64,000 nt of DNA, taken from contig JAFUOX010000026.1 of NCBI GenBank assembly GCA_017481725.1, forward strand, positions 1 through 64,000, written 5' to 3'. A program made the position numbers and the translations under genes. The stretch comes from Kiritimatiellia bacterium (GTDB lineage: Bacteria > Verrucomicrobiota > Kiritimatiellia > RFP12 > UBA3636). This document shows positions 1 through 9,333 of the stretch, piece after piece; the first letter of the stretch is position 1, and each line of letters begins with the position of its first letter. Under the pieces are notes generated by a model. The model was not told the origin of the DNA. It searched no databases and was given only the letters and a program-made list of their open reading frames with translations.

Positions 1-1
1 C

Positions 2-1783
2 GTACTTGCAAGCCGTGGTTTTGGTAAATCAACAATTATTGACTTGATTTTAATGTCCAAAGACATGCTGTTTTGCAATGTGTGGAGTTATATTGCTTCT
101 GGTTCTGGTTCACAGGCAGAAGAGACATTTACAAAGCTTGAACAAATCGCCAATGATAATATTGACGAAATGAAGGGCTCGACTGGTTATATATTTAAGC
201 ATGAGGTTGAAATTAATAATGCCGCCGGTGACGGATTTAGTCACGGTAGTAATGGTTTCAAGTATAGCCTATATAATGGCTCTATGACTCAGACGTTGAA
301 CAGCAACATCGATAAGAAGCGTGGTAAGCGTGGTTCTGTTATTTTTGACGAGTGCGGTTTCTTATCTGATGAAATGCTAAAGGTTTATGGTGCTTTTGCT
401 GCTGTTAATAAGAACTTCGCATCAGGTAAAGACAGAGATGGACATTCTATTGATCCTATTCGTTTGCGCACTTTTGCTATTAATCTTCCAAACCAGAAGT
501 TTTATATTAGCTCTGCATCTAGTACAGATACAGAGTTTTATAGACTTTATAGAGAGTTTTCTAAAAAGCAGATTATGGGAGATAGAGATTATTGTGTTAT
601 TCAGGTTGACTGCGAAGTCGTATTAAAACCGACCATACGTGGTGAAGTGGTTAACGCGCTATTGAGTCGCAGTACTATTGAAACCGAAATGCGAACAAAC
701 CCAGAGAAGGCTCGTAGAGAGTATTATTGTGAGTTTACTTCCGACGCAGGTATGAATGCAATTATCAGGCGAGGTACTATTGCTCGAAATAGTGAGACTC
801 GTGCACCACTTTTATATAATGATACCGGTAAAAAGAAATTTATTATAGCGTACGACCCTGCTAGAAGTCGAGATAACTCTGTTATTTTAGTTATGGAAAT
901 TTATCAAACTGAAGACGGAGAATTCAAAGGACGTATTGTGAACTGTGTTAACTTATTGGATGTGGGTAAAAAGATAAAGAGTCCAATGAGAACGCCAGAT
1001 CAGATTGAGTATTTAAAACAGTTGATTTTGGATTATAATGGCGATGCGCCGGATTATGAAAATATTGAGTGTGTATTAATCGATGCTGGTTCTGGTGGTG
1101 GCGGTGTAAATATTGCTGACTTCATGATGGAAGATTGGTATGACAAAAAAGGCAAGATGCATCGTGGTTTAATTGATAAGGAATATAGTGAAGAGTATGT
1201 TGGACGCTATCCTAATGCTATTAATAAATTGCGTTTAGTCTCCCCTGCTCAATATAAATCTATTATTTATGAGGCATTGATCGAAATGCTGGATATAGAT
1301 GTCATTAGTTTCACTACTGATTATGATAATAAGGGCTATTTAACTGTATTTGAAGCCGATGAAAAGAAACTTGAAAAAGAAAAGAAACGTATTAGCGAAG
1401 AGCTTAAGACTCAAGGTTTTACTGGTGATGAGTTTACCAAAAAGCTCGAGGAAGAATTATCTCAAGCATCGTGCGTTAATACAAAGGTTGTTAAACTTGA
1501 TCAGTTCCAGGAAATTGCATTGGCTAATATTGATGCAATGAAGGAAGAAATGGTCAATATGGTTCGTAAGAAGAGAGATTCCGGCAAGGACTCCTTTGAA
1601 CTTACACCTGAAAAGGCTAATAAATTACATGATGACCGTAGTTATTGTGCTGCTCTTTGTGCGTGGTGGTTGTCTGAAAAGCGTTTAGAGAATATCCGTG
1701 CTCGTAAGAAACCAGACGCTAAAGATATATTAGCAAAATTGTCGGTTACTCGTGGTAGGCCACGTAATAAACTATTCGGATAA
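2..1783 (+). CDS. terL: Terminase large subunit (5' end outside window)
   Basis: This is the ATPase-nuclease that packages DNA into the prohead. The reading frame is open to the first bases, and codons from base 2 read V-L-A-S-R-G-F-G-K-S-T, a Walker A motif, so the start lies upstream of the window. A Walker B follows (V-I-F-D-E, D and E near 347-352). The C-terminal RNase H-like nuclease shows an acidic residue in A-Y-D-P-A (near 854), a second in L-I-D-A-G-S-G (near 1082) and a late D-D before the end (L-H-D-D-R-S-Y). About 594 codons are visible, so only the extreme N-terminus is missing. The portal gene follows after 17 bases, as in most phage packaging modules. Identification is firm from the motif order. 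Confidence 0.93.
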   Translation, partial: VLASRGFGKSTIIDLILMSKDMLFCNVWSYIASGSGSQAEETFTKLEQIANDNIDEMKGSTGYIFKHEVEINNAAGDGFSHGSNGFKYSLYNGSMTQTLNSNIDKKRGKRGSVIFDECGFLSDEMLKVYGAFAAVNKNFASGKDRDGHSIDPIRLRTFAINLPNQKFYISSASSTDTEFYRLYREFSKKQIMGDRDYCVIQVDCEVVLKPTIRGEVVNALLSRSTIETEMRTNPEKARREYYCEFTSDAGMNAIIRRGTIARNSETRAPLLYNDTGKKKFIIAYDPARSRDNSVILVMEIYQTEDGEFKGRIVNCVNLLDVGKKIKSPMRTPDQIEYLKQLILDYNGDAPDYENIECVLIDAGSGGGGVNIADFMMEDWYDKKGKMHRGLIDKEYSEEYVGRYPNAINKLRLVSPAQYKSIIYEALIEMLDIDVISFTTDYDNKGYLTVFEADEKKLEKEKKRISEELKTQGFTGDEFTKKLEEELSQASCVNTKVVKLDQFQEIALANIDAMKEEMVNMVRKKRDSGKDSFELTPEKANKLHDDRSYCAALCAWWLSEKRLENIRARKKPDAKDILAKLSVTRGRPRNKLFG

Positions 1784-1800
1784 GAAAGGCGGTGAGTTTT

Positions 1801-3330
1801 GTGGCGAAAGAATTAAATGAAAAAGAAAGAATAGAATTTCTACGTAGAGACGAACGTAATAAGGCCGCATATGCCGCCGTTAAGGATGTAATGTCTCATA
1901 TTGATTTAACTCAAAATAAAAACATTACATACACTACTTATTCGAGAGAAAGTTTGCGTACGTATTTGAAGAACCCTGCATCAGAGTCTAACCAGAAGAA
2001 TTTGAGGAAGTTGAGTAATTATTTATATACAATTTCTCATGTATATCGTAGGTTGATTAATTTCAAGGCACTTCAGGTGCAGTTAAAATCTTGGACGGTT
2101 TATCCAGATATTCCACTTACAGAAGAACCGGATGCCGAGAAAATTCTTCAGGACTATGAGAAGGTCACAAAGTATGTTCGCAACATGAATATGAAGAGTC
2201 AGATTTTAAAGTGTATGCTACAGGCATGGAAGAATGACGTAGTATACGGGTTCTGCTATGGTGACCATGAAAAAGATGGGGAGTTTTTTATTCATTTGCT
2301 AGATCCCGACTATTGTAAAATTTCTAGTCAACATTATCGCTCTGGCGTGTTGAATTTTGCGTTTGACTTTGCATTTTTTGATGCTGGCACAAATTCTTAT
2401 TATTTGGATGTCTATGATCCAATATTTAAGAAGATGTATAACAAATATAAGTCTGATAGCTCTTTAAAATGGCAGGAGTTACCAATTGAAAATACATTTT
2501 GCCTTAAGATTAATATTGATACCTTAGACTATGGCATCCCACCTTTGTCTGGCCTGTTTGATAGTATTATCAGTTTAGTTGACTTGCAGGGAATACAGGA
2601 TTTAAAAGATGAACTCGACGCTTATAAATTAGTCTATGCTAAAATTGATACAATTTCTGGTACAAAAGATGTTGATGACTTTGAAATTGATCTTGATTTG
2701 GCTAACGCATTTTATCAAAAATTGCAGGCATCAATGCCAGACAATGTAGCTCTAGCTATGTCTCCAATGAAGCTTGAGGTGGTAGACCTTGCTGGCAATA
2801 ATGCAGATGATGTCAATATTATTTCTGAAGCTTATGAAAATATTGTTAATGCAAATGGCGGTATCGTTCTAAATCAGAATAAGATTACTAATAGCGCCAG
2901 CTTTAAGCTTGCATTGCAGTTTGACTCCATGGATGCTATGACCCCTGTTGAACAAATTAACGCGTGGGTGAATCTATGGATTTTTAATCATCTTGGCGAA
3001 ACTGGAATGGTTGTTGAGTATGATGACACATCTCCTTATTTTGTTAATGATCGTATTGATCAGCTCTTGAAGGCTGCACAATACGGCTTGCCAGTCAAAC
3101 TAAAGCTTGCGTCTTTAATTGGAGAAAATCCTGTTAGAGAGCGTGGCATGTCGTTTATGGAACAAGCTTTGGGCCTTACAACTACGTCTTGGAATGCTCC
3201 TCTCGTATCCAGTAATGTTCAGGGCGGCATGACAGAGAACGGCGACGGTTCTGAAGGAAGACCTGAGTCAGAAGAACCTCTATCTGATGAAGGCGAAAGA
3301 ACCAAAGATGGGAATAAAAATGAAAAATAA
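1801..3330 (+). CDS. Portal protein
   Basis: This is the probable dodecameric portal through which DNA enters and leaves the capsid. The call rests on position between terminase and protease, size (509 residues) and overall make-up: a mixed alpha/beta body and a charged, disordered C-terminal tail rich in E, S and D. No short diagnostic motif exists for this family. I place the start at the GTG at 1801 rather than the GTG at 1792, because the ribosome binding site AAAGGCGGTGA overlaps 1792 and is correctly spaced for 1801. It is followed closely by a 61-codon gene. Confidence 0.8.
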   Translation: MAKELNEKERIEFLRRDERNKAAYAAVKDVMSHIDLTQNKNITYTTYSRESLRTYLKNPASESNQKNLRKLSNYLYTISHVYRRLINFKALQVQLKSWTVYPDIPLTEEPDAEKILQDYEKVTKYVRNMNMKSQILKCMLQAWKNDVVYGFCYGDHEKDGEFFIHLLDPDYCKISSQHYRSGVLNFAFDFAFFDAGTNSYYLDVYDPIFKKMYNKYKSDSSLKWQELPIENTFCLKINIDTLDYGIPPLSGLFDSIISLVDLQGIQDLKDELDAYKLVYAKIDTISGTKDVDDFEIDLDLANAFYQKLQASMPDNVALAMSPMKLEVVDLAGNNADDVNIISEAYENIVNANGGIVLNQNKITNSASFKLALQFDSMDAMTPVEQINAWVNLWIFNHLGETGMVVEYDDTSPYFVNDRIDQLLKAAQYGLPVKLKLASLIGENPVRERGMSFMEQALGLTTTSWNAPLVSSNVQGGMTENGDGSEGRPESEEPLSDEGERTKDGNKNEK

Positions 3331-3342
3331 GGAGGAATGTAT

Positions 3343-3528
3343 ATGAAAAATCAAAAGTTTATAATTGTGCAAGACGCTGATACTGCGCACAAGCTCATGA
3401 TTAACGGCTTTCAGCTAGTTTCTAGAGCAAACAACATATATACTTTTATGAACGAAATTCCTCAACATTTTAATTTCGCAGAAATTGATATTAAAAAGCT
3501 AGTCTATACGGATAGACTTGTTTTCTAA
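3343..3528 (+). CDS. Small hypothetical protein between portal and protease
   Basis: This 61-residue protein has no recognised family. The start is the ATG at 3343, seven bases after GGAGG; an in-frame ATG at 3337 is too close to it. The sequence begins M-K-N-Q-K-F-I-I-V-Q-D and reads like a small alpha/beta domain without membrane segment or signal peptide. It lies 12 bases after the portal gene and before the protease, so it is probably co-transcribed with head genes. A role in head assembly is only a guess from location. Confidence 0.65.
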   Translation: MKNQKFIIVQDADTAHKLMINGFQLVSRANNIYTFMNEIPQHFNFAEIDIKKLVYTDRLVF

Positions 3529-3570
3529 TATACAGACGTATTCTTGAATTCTAAAGAAAGGAGGATGAAT

Positions 3571-5154
3571 ATGGCTAAGAAAATTATGACTCTTAATGAT
3601 CTATATATGTTTTTTGTGCAGCAGAATAAATCTTTTAATTTTAGTTCTAAAGAATCTGGCGAACCAATTATCGTAACTACTAATGGTCATTTCGCCACGA
3701 CAGAAGACAACGATATGCCAGGTATGTTAAAGCTGAAGTTGAAAGTTTGTCATACTGAAACCAATAGAAATGGAAGTCATATTTCTACGGAGAATATGGA
3801 AAAGGCAATGCCGACTATTAAGTATAGACCTATTCTTGCTTATATACATGAACTGCCAGATGGAACTAAAGACTTCTATGCTCATAATGTAGAATTTGTT
3901 GAAGATGAAAACGGTGAAACTCAGGTTGTTTATATAGAAAAGCAAGTTGGCTGTTTTACAGTTGAAGATCCATGGCTTGAATATGATGAGGAAATGGATA
4001 AGACATATGTTATGGCATATGCTGTTATTCCAGAAGAGTATACAGAAACAGCCGATATTATTCGTAGAAAGAATGGTACCAAGGTTTCTTGCGAGCTTGT
4101 TATTAATGAACTTGCTTATAACGCAAAGGAAAAATATCTGGATTTAACAGACTTCTATTTTGGCGCCACTACCCTGCTCGGATGTGACGAAGATGGTAAT
4201 GAAATTGGTGAGGGTATGTTGGGTGCCAGGGCAGATATTACTGACTTCTGTCACAAAGAACCTGTATTTAAACATCAAGATAAGTTGATTGAAACACTTG
4301 AAAAGTTGAATAATACTTTATCGAGTTTCAATAAAAATTCAGAGGAAGGAGGAGACGAAGAGATGGATAATGTTGAAAACATTGTTGTAGAGGAAACTTT
4401 TGAAGAGACTACTGAAGAGGTTGTCGTGGAAGAAGTTGAAACTACCGAAGAGACTCATTCTGAAGAAGAGACCATTGTTGATGAGACTTCTACTTCCGAA
4501 GAGGATGATAATAACCAGGATGAGCCTGCTGAAGAGGAAAAGTTCACCAAGACATTTACTGTTGAGCTATCTCACGAAGAGGTGAATTGTGCACTCTATA
4601 ATCTAATTGCCCCATTCGAAGAGGAAGATAATGAGTGGTATTACCTGAAATCTGTATATAATAATTATTTCTATATGCAGGGATGGTTTGGTGGCAAGAT
4701 TTATAAGGTTGGCTACTCCATTGATGGCGAGAATGTTGCGCTTGATGGCGAACGCCAGGAAATGTTTGAATTAATTGTTTCCGAATCTGAAAAGATGGCC
4801 ATCGAAAAGATGCGCGAAGATTATGCCGCTCTTGAGACCAAGTATAATGAGCTAAAGTCCTTTAAGGAGCAGTATGATGCATCTCAGGTTAAGGCAGAGA
4901 AGGATGTTATTTTTAACAGTGCTGAGTATGACGGAATTAGAGAATCTGATGAGTTTAAGCAGCTTGTTAGCGACGCAGAAAAGTACACCGTTGACGAAAT
5001 CAAGGTGAAGGTTGATCTGTTGTTTGCGGCTTCCATGAAGAAGAAGTTTAACTTTGAGGCGAAGCCAGAGAAGAAGAACACTGTTGGCATGCATTTCAAT
5101 GAAGAGCCAAGTAAGAAAAAGCAGGCCTATGGTGGACTATTTGAAAATGACTAA
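3571..5154 (+). CDS. Prohead protease fused to scaffold domain
   Basis: This is a likely capsid maturation protease with a built-in scaffolding region (527 residues). Residues 1-230 form a compact domain carrying candidate catalytic residues of the phage serine protease group: a His in the segment K-V-C-H-T-E or in L-A-Y-I-H-E-L, and a Ser in T-K-V-S-C-E-L-V-I. A long acidic low-complexity linker follows (roughly residues 265-325, mostly E, T, D, V). The C-terminal 150 residues are highly charged with a predicted coiled coil, as in scaffolds that are later digested. The ATG at 3571 is chosen because AAAGGAGG lies at the proper distance; the upstream TTG at 3544 has none. Position between portal and capsid genes supports the call. 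The catalytic residues are inferred. Confidence 0.72.
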   Translation: MAKKIMTLNDLYMFFVQQNKSFNFSSKESGEPIIVTTNGHFATTEDNDMPGMLKLKLKVCHTETNRNGSHISTENMEKAMPTIKYRPILAYIHELPDGTKDFYAHNVEFVEDENGETQVVYIEKQVGCFTVEDPWLEYDEEMDKTYVMAYAVIPEEYTETADIIRRKNGTKVSCELVINELAYNAKEKYLDLTDFYFGATTLLGCDEDGNEIGEGMLGARADITDFCHKEPVFKHQDKLIETLEKLNNTLSSFNKNSEEGGDEEMDNVENIVVEETFEETTEEVVVEEVETTEETHSEEETIVDETSTSEEDDNNQDEPAEEEKFTKTFTVELSHEEVNCALYNLIAPFEEEDNEWYYLKSVYNNYFYMQGWFGGKIYKVGYSIDGENVALDGERQEMFELIVSESEKMAIEKMREDYAALETKYNELKSFKEQYDASQVKAEKDVIFNSAEYDGIRESDEFKQLVSDAEKYTVDEIKVKVDLLFAASMKKKFNFEAKPEKKNTVGMHFNEEPSKKKQAYGGLFEND

Positions 5155-5160
5155 TATTTA

Positions 5161-5178
5161 ACAACACAAAATTAATAC
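5161..5178 (+). repeat. 18-base recurrent element, copy 1
   Basis: The sequence is ACAACACAAAATTAATAC, in the gap between the protease-scaffold gene and the decoration gene. It is one of six near-identical copies (consensus ACAAYACAAAATTAATRT). The same gap holds an imperfect hairpin (AACGACC, GGTTGTT) with a short T-run, and a TTATATAA-type stretch near 5204. The function is unknown. Confidence 0.7.
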
Positions 5179-5238
5179 TTGAACGACCTAATGGTTGTTT
5201 TAGTTATATAAACAAATTATTGAAAGGAATGAAATGTT

Positions 5239-5754
5239 ATGGCACAGGATTGGATTAATGCTAATCACATTATTTGTGAGTCTACTAATATTCTGTCTAC
5301 TCATTTTGGTGGCGGACATATTTATTCTATCGAAGTCCAGGAAGACATGGACAACGGCCTACTAGTTGCTCGTGCTGAGTATGCTAATGAAGAGTATGAG
5401 GATGAGGTTTGGATGGCCAAGGAGTACGCCGCTGGCGATGAACCACTACTGCTACTAAATCCCCCACTACTACCCATGACCGAGCTAAAGGGCTATGCTA
5501 CTGAGGATCGTTTCTACAACAAGCAGGGCGACAGAGTGCGTGCTTACACTCTAAGAATCGGTGATCGTTTCTCTCTATCTGAGAATGCTTTCGATGCTGC
5601 TCCTGAAGCTAAGCAGTATGTAACCTATGACGCCGCTGCCAAGCAGTACGTTGTTGGCGACGCTAAGACTGAGGGTCAGTTCTGCGCTCAGGTGCTAACC
5701 AAGATTATCCGTACTAACCTAACTATGTACAAGCTTCAGGTTGTCAGCCTATAA
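5239..5754 (+). CDS. Probable capsid decoration protein
   Basis: This is a 171-residue protein between the protease-scaffold and major capsid genes, the usual place for a head decoration or stabilising protein. It is rich in beta-forming segments and has no membrane segment. Leucine is mostly encoded by CTA, as in the major capsid and tube genes and unlike the terminase, which suggests very high expression. A strong ribosome binding site (GAAAGGAATG) precedes the ATG. The family is not recognised from sequence; the call is positional. Confidence 0.55.
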   Translation: MAQDWINANHIICESTNILSTHFGGGHIYSIEVQEDMDNGLLVARAEYANEEYEDEVWMAKEYAAGDEPLLLLNPPLLPMTELKGYATEDRFYNKQGDRVRAYTLRIGDRFSLSENAFDAAPEAKQYVTYDAAAKQYVVGDAKTEGQFCAQVLTKIIRTNLTMYKLQVVSL

Positions 5755-5778
5755 TTCTGGAAAGGAGGATGAATAGTT

Positions 5779-6897
5779 ATGTCTAAGCTAAATATTATGA
5801 ATTTTGACGCCAAGGTGCGTGAAGTATTTGAGAATAATCAGCAGAAGCTACATGCTTTTAATAAGCTGATGTTGGATACTGCTAATGGTATTTTCGAAGA
5901 GGGTATTACCGCTAAGGAAGCCAACGAGAAGCTAGTGTCTATGTTTAAGCAGGTTATTGGTGTGAATGAGAATTCTACCAAGGCTGAGATCCGTAAGGCT
6001 ATTAAGAGAAATCAGCAGGTGCTGTTTGATCTAATTGAGGAAGTTGTTCCTAACCTACTACAGACCGGTTGGCAGGATAACCCCTTCTTCAACGAGTTTG
6101 TGCAGATTCAGAACATTGACCTGGGCGACCAGAACATGTTCTACACCGAGGACGAGACCATCTTAAGCGTTTCTAAGGTTTCCGGTAATCACTGGGATAT
6201 CGACAGACAGCGTCTTGGCAAGGGTGCTTCCTTCTCTATCGAGACTTCCTGGTACGGCATTGCTGTGTACAGTGAGTACGAGAGACTGCTAACTGGCGCT
6301 GAAGATTTTGCTACCTTTGTTAACAAGCTATACGAAGCTGTTGATCGTTTTGTTAATGAGTCTATTTATCAGGCTTTCCTGACTGCTGCTGAGAAGCTAC
6401 CAGGTGGTGCTGGCGGCGCTGGTCAGTGGGTTAAGACTGGTGAACTAAATGAGACCACCAAGAGCACTTTCCTACAGCTTATTGAGGATGTCAAGATGGC
6501 AACTGGCATGGATGTAGTCATCATGGGTACCAAGGTTGCTCTAGGCAAGCTAGAGGGTATGCAGGATATCAATTGGATTTCTGAGGACATGAAGGTTCAG
6601 AGAAATACTACTGGTAGAATTGGCTACTGGGAGGGCGAGCGTCTAGTTGAGCTGAAGCAGGGCTTCCGTCTAAACGACACCACTCAGAGACTAATTAACG
6701 ACCAGCAGCTATTTATTATGCCTGTTGGAGACAACAAGTTTGTTAAGATGGTTAATGAGGGTCAGCCTGAAATGATGCAGGTAAATGACAACACCGGTCA
6801 TCAGGACATGACTTATGATTACAAGTACATGTTCAAGATGGGCGTTGCCGTTATGATCGGTCTAATGTTCGGTGTGTGGAATATTGCTACTGCCTAA
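5779..6897 (+). CDS. Major capsid protein (HK97-type)
   Basis: This 372-residue protein should build the icosahedral shell. The helical N-terminal ~100 residues resemble the delta or arm region. The following beta-rich part (N-P-F-F-N-E-F-V-Q, then W-D-I-D-R-Q-R) and the late segment with F-I-M-P-V-G-D-N-K-F-V-K fit the HK97 fold of Gram-positive phages. The ATG at 5779 follows AAAGGAGGATGAATAGTT. Leucine codon CTA is used in about 18 of 29 cases by hand count, a bias shared with other abundant virion genes. Order after protease and decoration genes makes this the best capsid candidate in the window. Confidence 0.82.
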   Translation: MSKLNIMNFDAKVREVFENNQQKLHAFNKLMLDTANGIFEEGITAKEANEKLVSMFKQVIGVNENSTKAEIRKAIKRNQQVLFDLIEEVVPNLLQTGWQDNPFFNEFVQIQNIDLGDQNMFYTEDETILSVSKVSGNHWDIDRQRLGKGASFSIETSWYGIAVYSEYERLLTGAEDFATFVNKLYEAVDRFVNESIYQAFLTAAEKLPGGAGGAGQWVKTGELNETTKSTFLQLIEDVKMATGMDVVIMGTKVALGKLEGMQDINWISEDMKVQRNTTGRIGYWEGERLVELKQGFRLNDTTQRLINDQQLFIMPVGDNKFVKMVNEGQPEMMQVNDNTGHQDMTYDYKYMFKMGVAVMIGLMFGVWNIATA

Positions 6898-6902
6898 TCT
6901 TA

Positions 6903-6920
6903 ACAATACAAAATTAATAT
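6903..6920 (+). repeat. 18-base recurrent element, copy 2
   Basis: The sequence is ACAATACAAAATTAATAT, in the 47-base gap after the capsid gene and about 25 bases before the next start codon. It matches 17 of 18 positions of copy 3 at 11811. No -10 box follows at promoter spacing. Confidence 0.7.
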
Positions 6921-6944
6921 AAGGAATAAAAGGAGACAAAGAAT

Positions 6945-7496
6945 ATGGCAACGAAGAAAGATGTAATTGTAGAAGATATGGAAGTTATTGAAGACGTAGT
7001 GCCAACCAAGCAGGAGTCAAAAAAGGCTCCTGCAAAGGTGGCGCGTAAGTATGCGCCAGATGATATGATTACTTGTCGTAGCATTACTTACGGTGAGCTT
7101 TTATTGACAGGCAAGAAGTCTAAACTTCTATATTCTTGGTCAAATTACGGTGATACTACAGAGGTCGAATATCAGGATTTGCAGGCGCTAAAGTCTACTA
7201 AGTCTAGTTATTTATACAAACCTAGGTTTGTTATTGAAGACGAAGAGCTTGTCGAACAGTTTGGCAAGGACTTTGTTAATATGTATGAGAATATTATTAA
7301 CGTTGATGTAGATGATATTTTTAAGCTTCCTCTAAATCAATTTAAGTCCAAGCTTAAGAAGGCACCAAAGGGCGTGCAACAGGCTGTTAAGAATATTGCT
7401 GGCGAGAAGATCATGAATGGCTCATTAGATAGCTTGGCTAAGATTAAGGCAATTGACGAAATCCTTGATACCGATTTGATGCTGTATATTAAGTAA
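6945..7496 (+). CDS. Hypothetical head-module protein
   Basis: This is a 183-residue protein directly downstream of the capsid gene. The first 35 residues are charged and low in complexity (E, D, V, then K, A, P), likely disordered. The rest is a compact mixed domain with a helical C-terminus. It has a good AAAAGGAG site before the ATG. No family is recognised. Position suggests a head-associated or head-tail joining component. The stop overlaps the region preceding the next gene's ribosome binding site, so the two are probably coupled. Confidence 0.6.
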   Translation: MATKKDVIVEDMEVIEDVVPTKQESKKAPAKVARKYAPDDMITCRSITYGELLLTGKKSKLLYSWSNYGDTTEVEYQDLQALKSTKSSYLYKPRFVIEDEELVEQFGKDFVNMYENIINVDVDDIFKLPLNQFKSKLKKAPKGVQQAVKNIAGEKIMNGSLDSLAKIKAIDEILDTDLMLYIK

Positions 7497-7510
7497 TGGA
7501 GGTGACCTAT

Positions 7511-7933
7511 ATGGCTACTCCATATGCAAAGGTGTATGGTCGTTTTTTTAATAAAATGACTGATTTTAATTTGGCCGAATTGGACGATTATACGGCCGAT
7601 GAAATGCTTAAAGGCTGGTTGTATAGTGCTATTGTGAATGTGCGTACATCTAGCGACTTGTCTGCACGTAATGACGAAGACGAAGCGTTTATCAATGATT
7701 TGACCGACAATGATATTGAATTGCTTGCTATGGGTATGACTATGGCATGGTTGGATCAATATTTGAATTCTACTGAAAATGTCTTGCAATTTATTGGAGG
7801 CAAAGAAGAGAAATATTATAGTCAGGCAAATCATATTGCTGAACTTCGTGCTATGCGTGAGGACATTAGACTAGAGATGAAACGTCTTCACAGTTATAGC
7901 ACTTATAAGAACAGCTCATATTTTGCTGATTAA
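7511..7933 (+). CDS. Putative head-tail connector protein 1
   Basis: This is a 140-residue, mostly helical protein. The start is the ATG at 7511, because GGAGGTGA sits six bases before it and overlaps the in-frame alternative at 7496. Size, helical content and position after the capsid gene fit the adaptor proteins of the gp6/gp15 type that sit under the portal, but no diagnostic motif is visible. The next gene starts 13 bases after its stop. Confidence 0.5.
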   Translation: MATPYAKVYGRFFNKMTDFNLAELDDYTADEMLKGWLYSAIVNVRTSSDLSARNDEDEAFINDLTDNDIELLAMGMTMAWLDQYLNSTENVLQFIGGKEEKYYSQANHIAELRAMREDIRLEMKRLHSYSTYKNSSYFAD

Positions 7934-7946
7934 GGGGGCGTTTCCG

Positions 7947-8255
7947 ATGAACTTTTATGAAGAAATCCCCTCTAGTCAAATAGCGGCAGAGAAGAAATAT
8001 TTTGTATCTGCTATTTTTAAATTATTGCCATATAAACAAAATAACTATGAATTTCTAGATAATTACTTTGAATCAGTGCTACAGAGGCTAATTGGATTCA
8101 ATAAGATTTCTGGGTTTCAACCAGAAGTACTTACTATTATGAGCCTTCTTGAATATGCACGAGAAGAAGATGATTATCAGAAATACCGCAAAGCTATTCT
8201 TGATGCTTGCGGTTTAGTTGAGTTTATAAGGGAGAGTGATTCTGATGCTAGATAA
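7947..8255 (+). CDS. Small neck-region protein
   Basis: This 102-residue helical protein starts at the ATG at 7947 behind AAGGGGGCG. It overlaps the next gene by 11 bases, a sign of translational coupling. The family is not recognised. Location in a run of small genes between capsid and tail tube points to head completion. Confidence 0.5.
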   Translation: MNFYEEIPSSQIAAEKKYFVSAIFKLLPYKQNNYEFLDNYFESVLQRLIGFNKISGFQPEVLTIMSLLEYAREEDDYQKYRKAILDACGLVEFIRESDSDAR

Positions 8256-9333
8256 TTATCGGCTTCGCATGGCCGCTATGGGCCCATATGAAGGTGAAGC
8301 TAGGCGCAGAAACGCTCAAAAAATTATGGATGTATCCTGGATGAGAGATGCTGCTACAAAGCCTGTTTATGTTAAATGGGTCAATAGTGGTTTGCCGGTA
8401 GTAGATGATGACGATGCTCCAGTTTACGCTAAGTTTAACGTAAAGTCTTATCATAATATTACTGGTGATGAGATTGCATATTTGTTGCAATTTAGATTGG
8501 AAGATCTTAAGAATAATCCAGATATTAAGGTTGGGTCTTATGTACAAATTAACAACGAAATGGATGAGCCAGAATGGTGGTTAATTGTACATTATGACGA
8601 CAGAACGCAGTTTAGACAATTTTCAATTTTGAAATGTACTTGGACTTATAAGTGGGTTAGTAATGTTAGTGGAAAGCGCGTTGTTTATCAATGTTTGGGT
8701 GCCCCAAGAAAACAGAATTCATATAATAGCGGTGTGTGGCTTGACTACACTATGCAGGTTGTTGAGAATCAGGATGTTTTTTGGGTTCCTACTAATAATG
8801 ATACGAAAACGTTGCTATATGATACTAAGATTTTAAAATCCGAACCCGGTAGATATCCACCGATAGCATACAAGATTTCGAAGATTGAAGATACTGCTAC
8901 TCAAGGAATAACTAAGTTTACTATGACACAGGAGCAGTTTGATCCTGCACGTGATAACGCTGAACTGATGATTGGCAATTATTACGAGCATTCTGTTGAG
9001 CCTGAGATTCTTGAAATTGAAGAGACTCCTACATTTAGTGACCTTGAAATTGTATATGCCGGTAAGCCTGCTGTTCGCGCCGGTGGTGGATATAAAAAAT
9101 TCACACTGAAGACGCGCATAGATGGCGAGCTTGTGGATGCAACTGATGGTGTTAAGTGGCGAGTTGATTTTGCAGACGGAGATCTTGCTAAACTGGAATA
9201 TCCTGTTGTCGACGATAAGGTGTTTAAGATTAAGTGTTTGAATGATTATTCTTTGATTGGCAAAACATTTACTATTACTGCGACGCATGAACATAGTTCA
9301 AAATCAATTGTCGTGGAGGTGATAAGCCTATGA
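8245..9333 (+). CDS. Head-tail joining protein with C-terminal Ig-like domain
   Basis: This 362-residue protein starts at the ATG at 8245. The N-terminal two thirds are beta-rich with many aromatic residues (E-W-W-L-I-V-H-Y; V-F-W-V-P). The last ~85 residues (from about residue 275) look like an Ig-like or bacterial surface fold: an alternating beta pattern ending in I-V-V-E-V-I-S-L. Ig-like additions on neck and tail proteins are common and often bind surfaces weakly. It overlaps the next gene by four bases (ATGA). Family assignment is uncertain; a neck or stopper role is inferred from location. Confidence 0.5.
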   Translation: MLDNYRLRMAAMGPYEGEARRRNAQKIMDVSWMRDAATKPVYVKWVNSGLPVVDDDDAPVYAKFNVKSYHNITGDEIAYLLQFRLEDLKNNPDIKVGSYVQINNEMDEPEWWLIVHYDDRTQFRQFSILKCTWTYKWVSNVSGKRVVYQCLGAPRKQNSYNSGVWLDYTMQVVENQDVFWVPTNNDTKTLLYDTKILKSEPGRYPPIAYKISKIEDTATQGITKFTMTQEQFDPARDNAELMIGNYYEHSVEPEILEIEETPTFSDLEIVYAGKPAVRAGGGYKKFTLKTRIDGELVDATDGVKWRVDFADGDLAKLEYPVVDDKVFKIKCLNDYSLIGKTFTITATHEHSSKSIVVEVISL

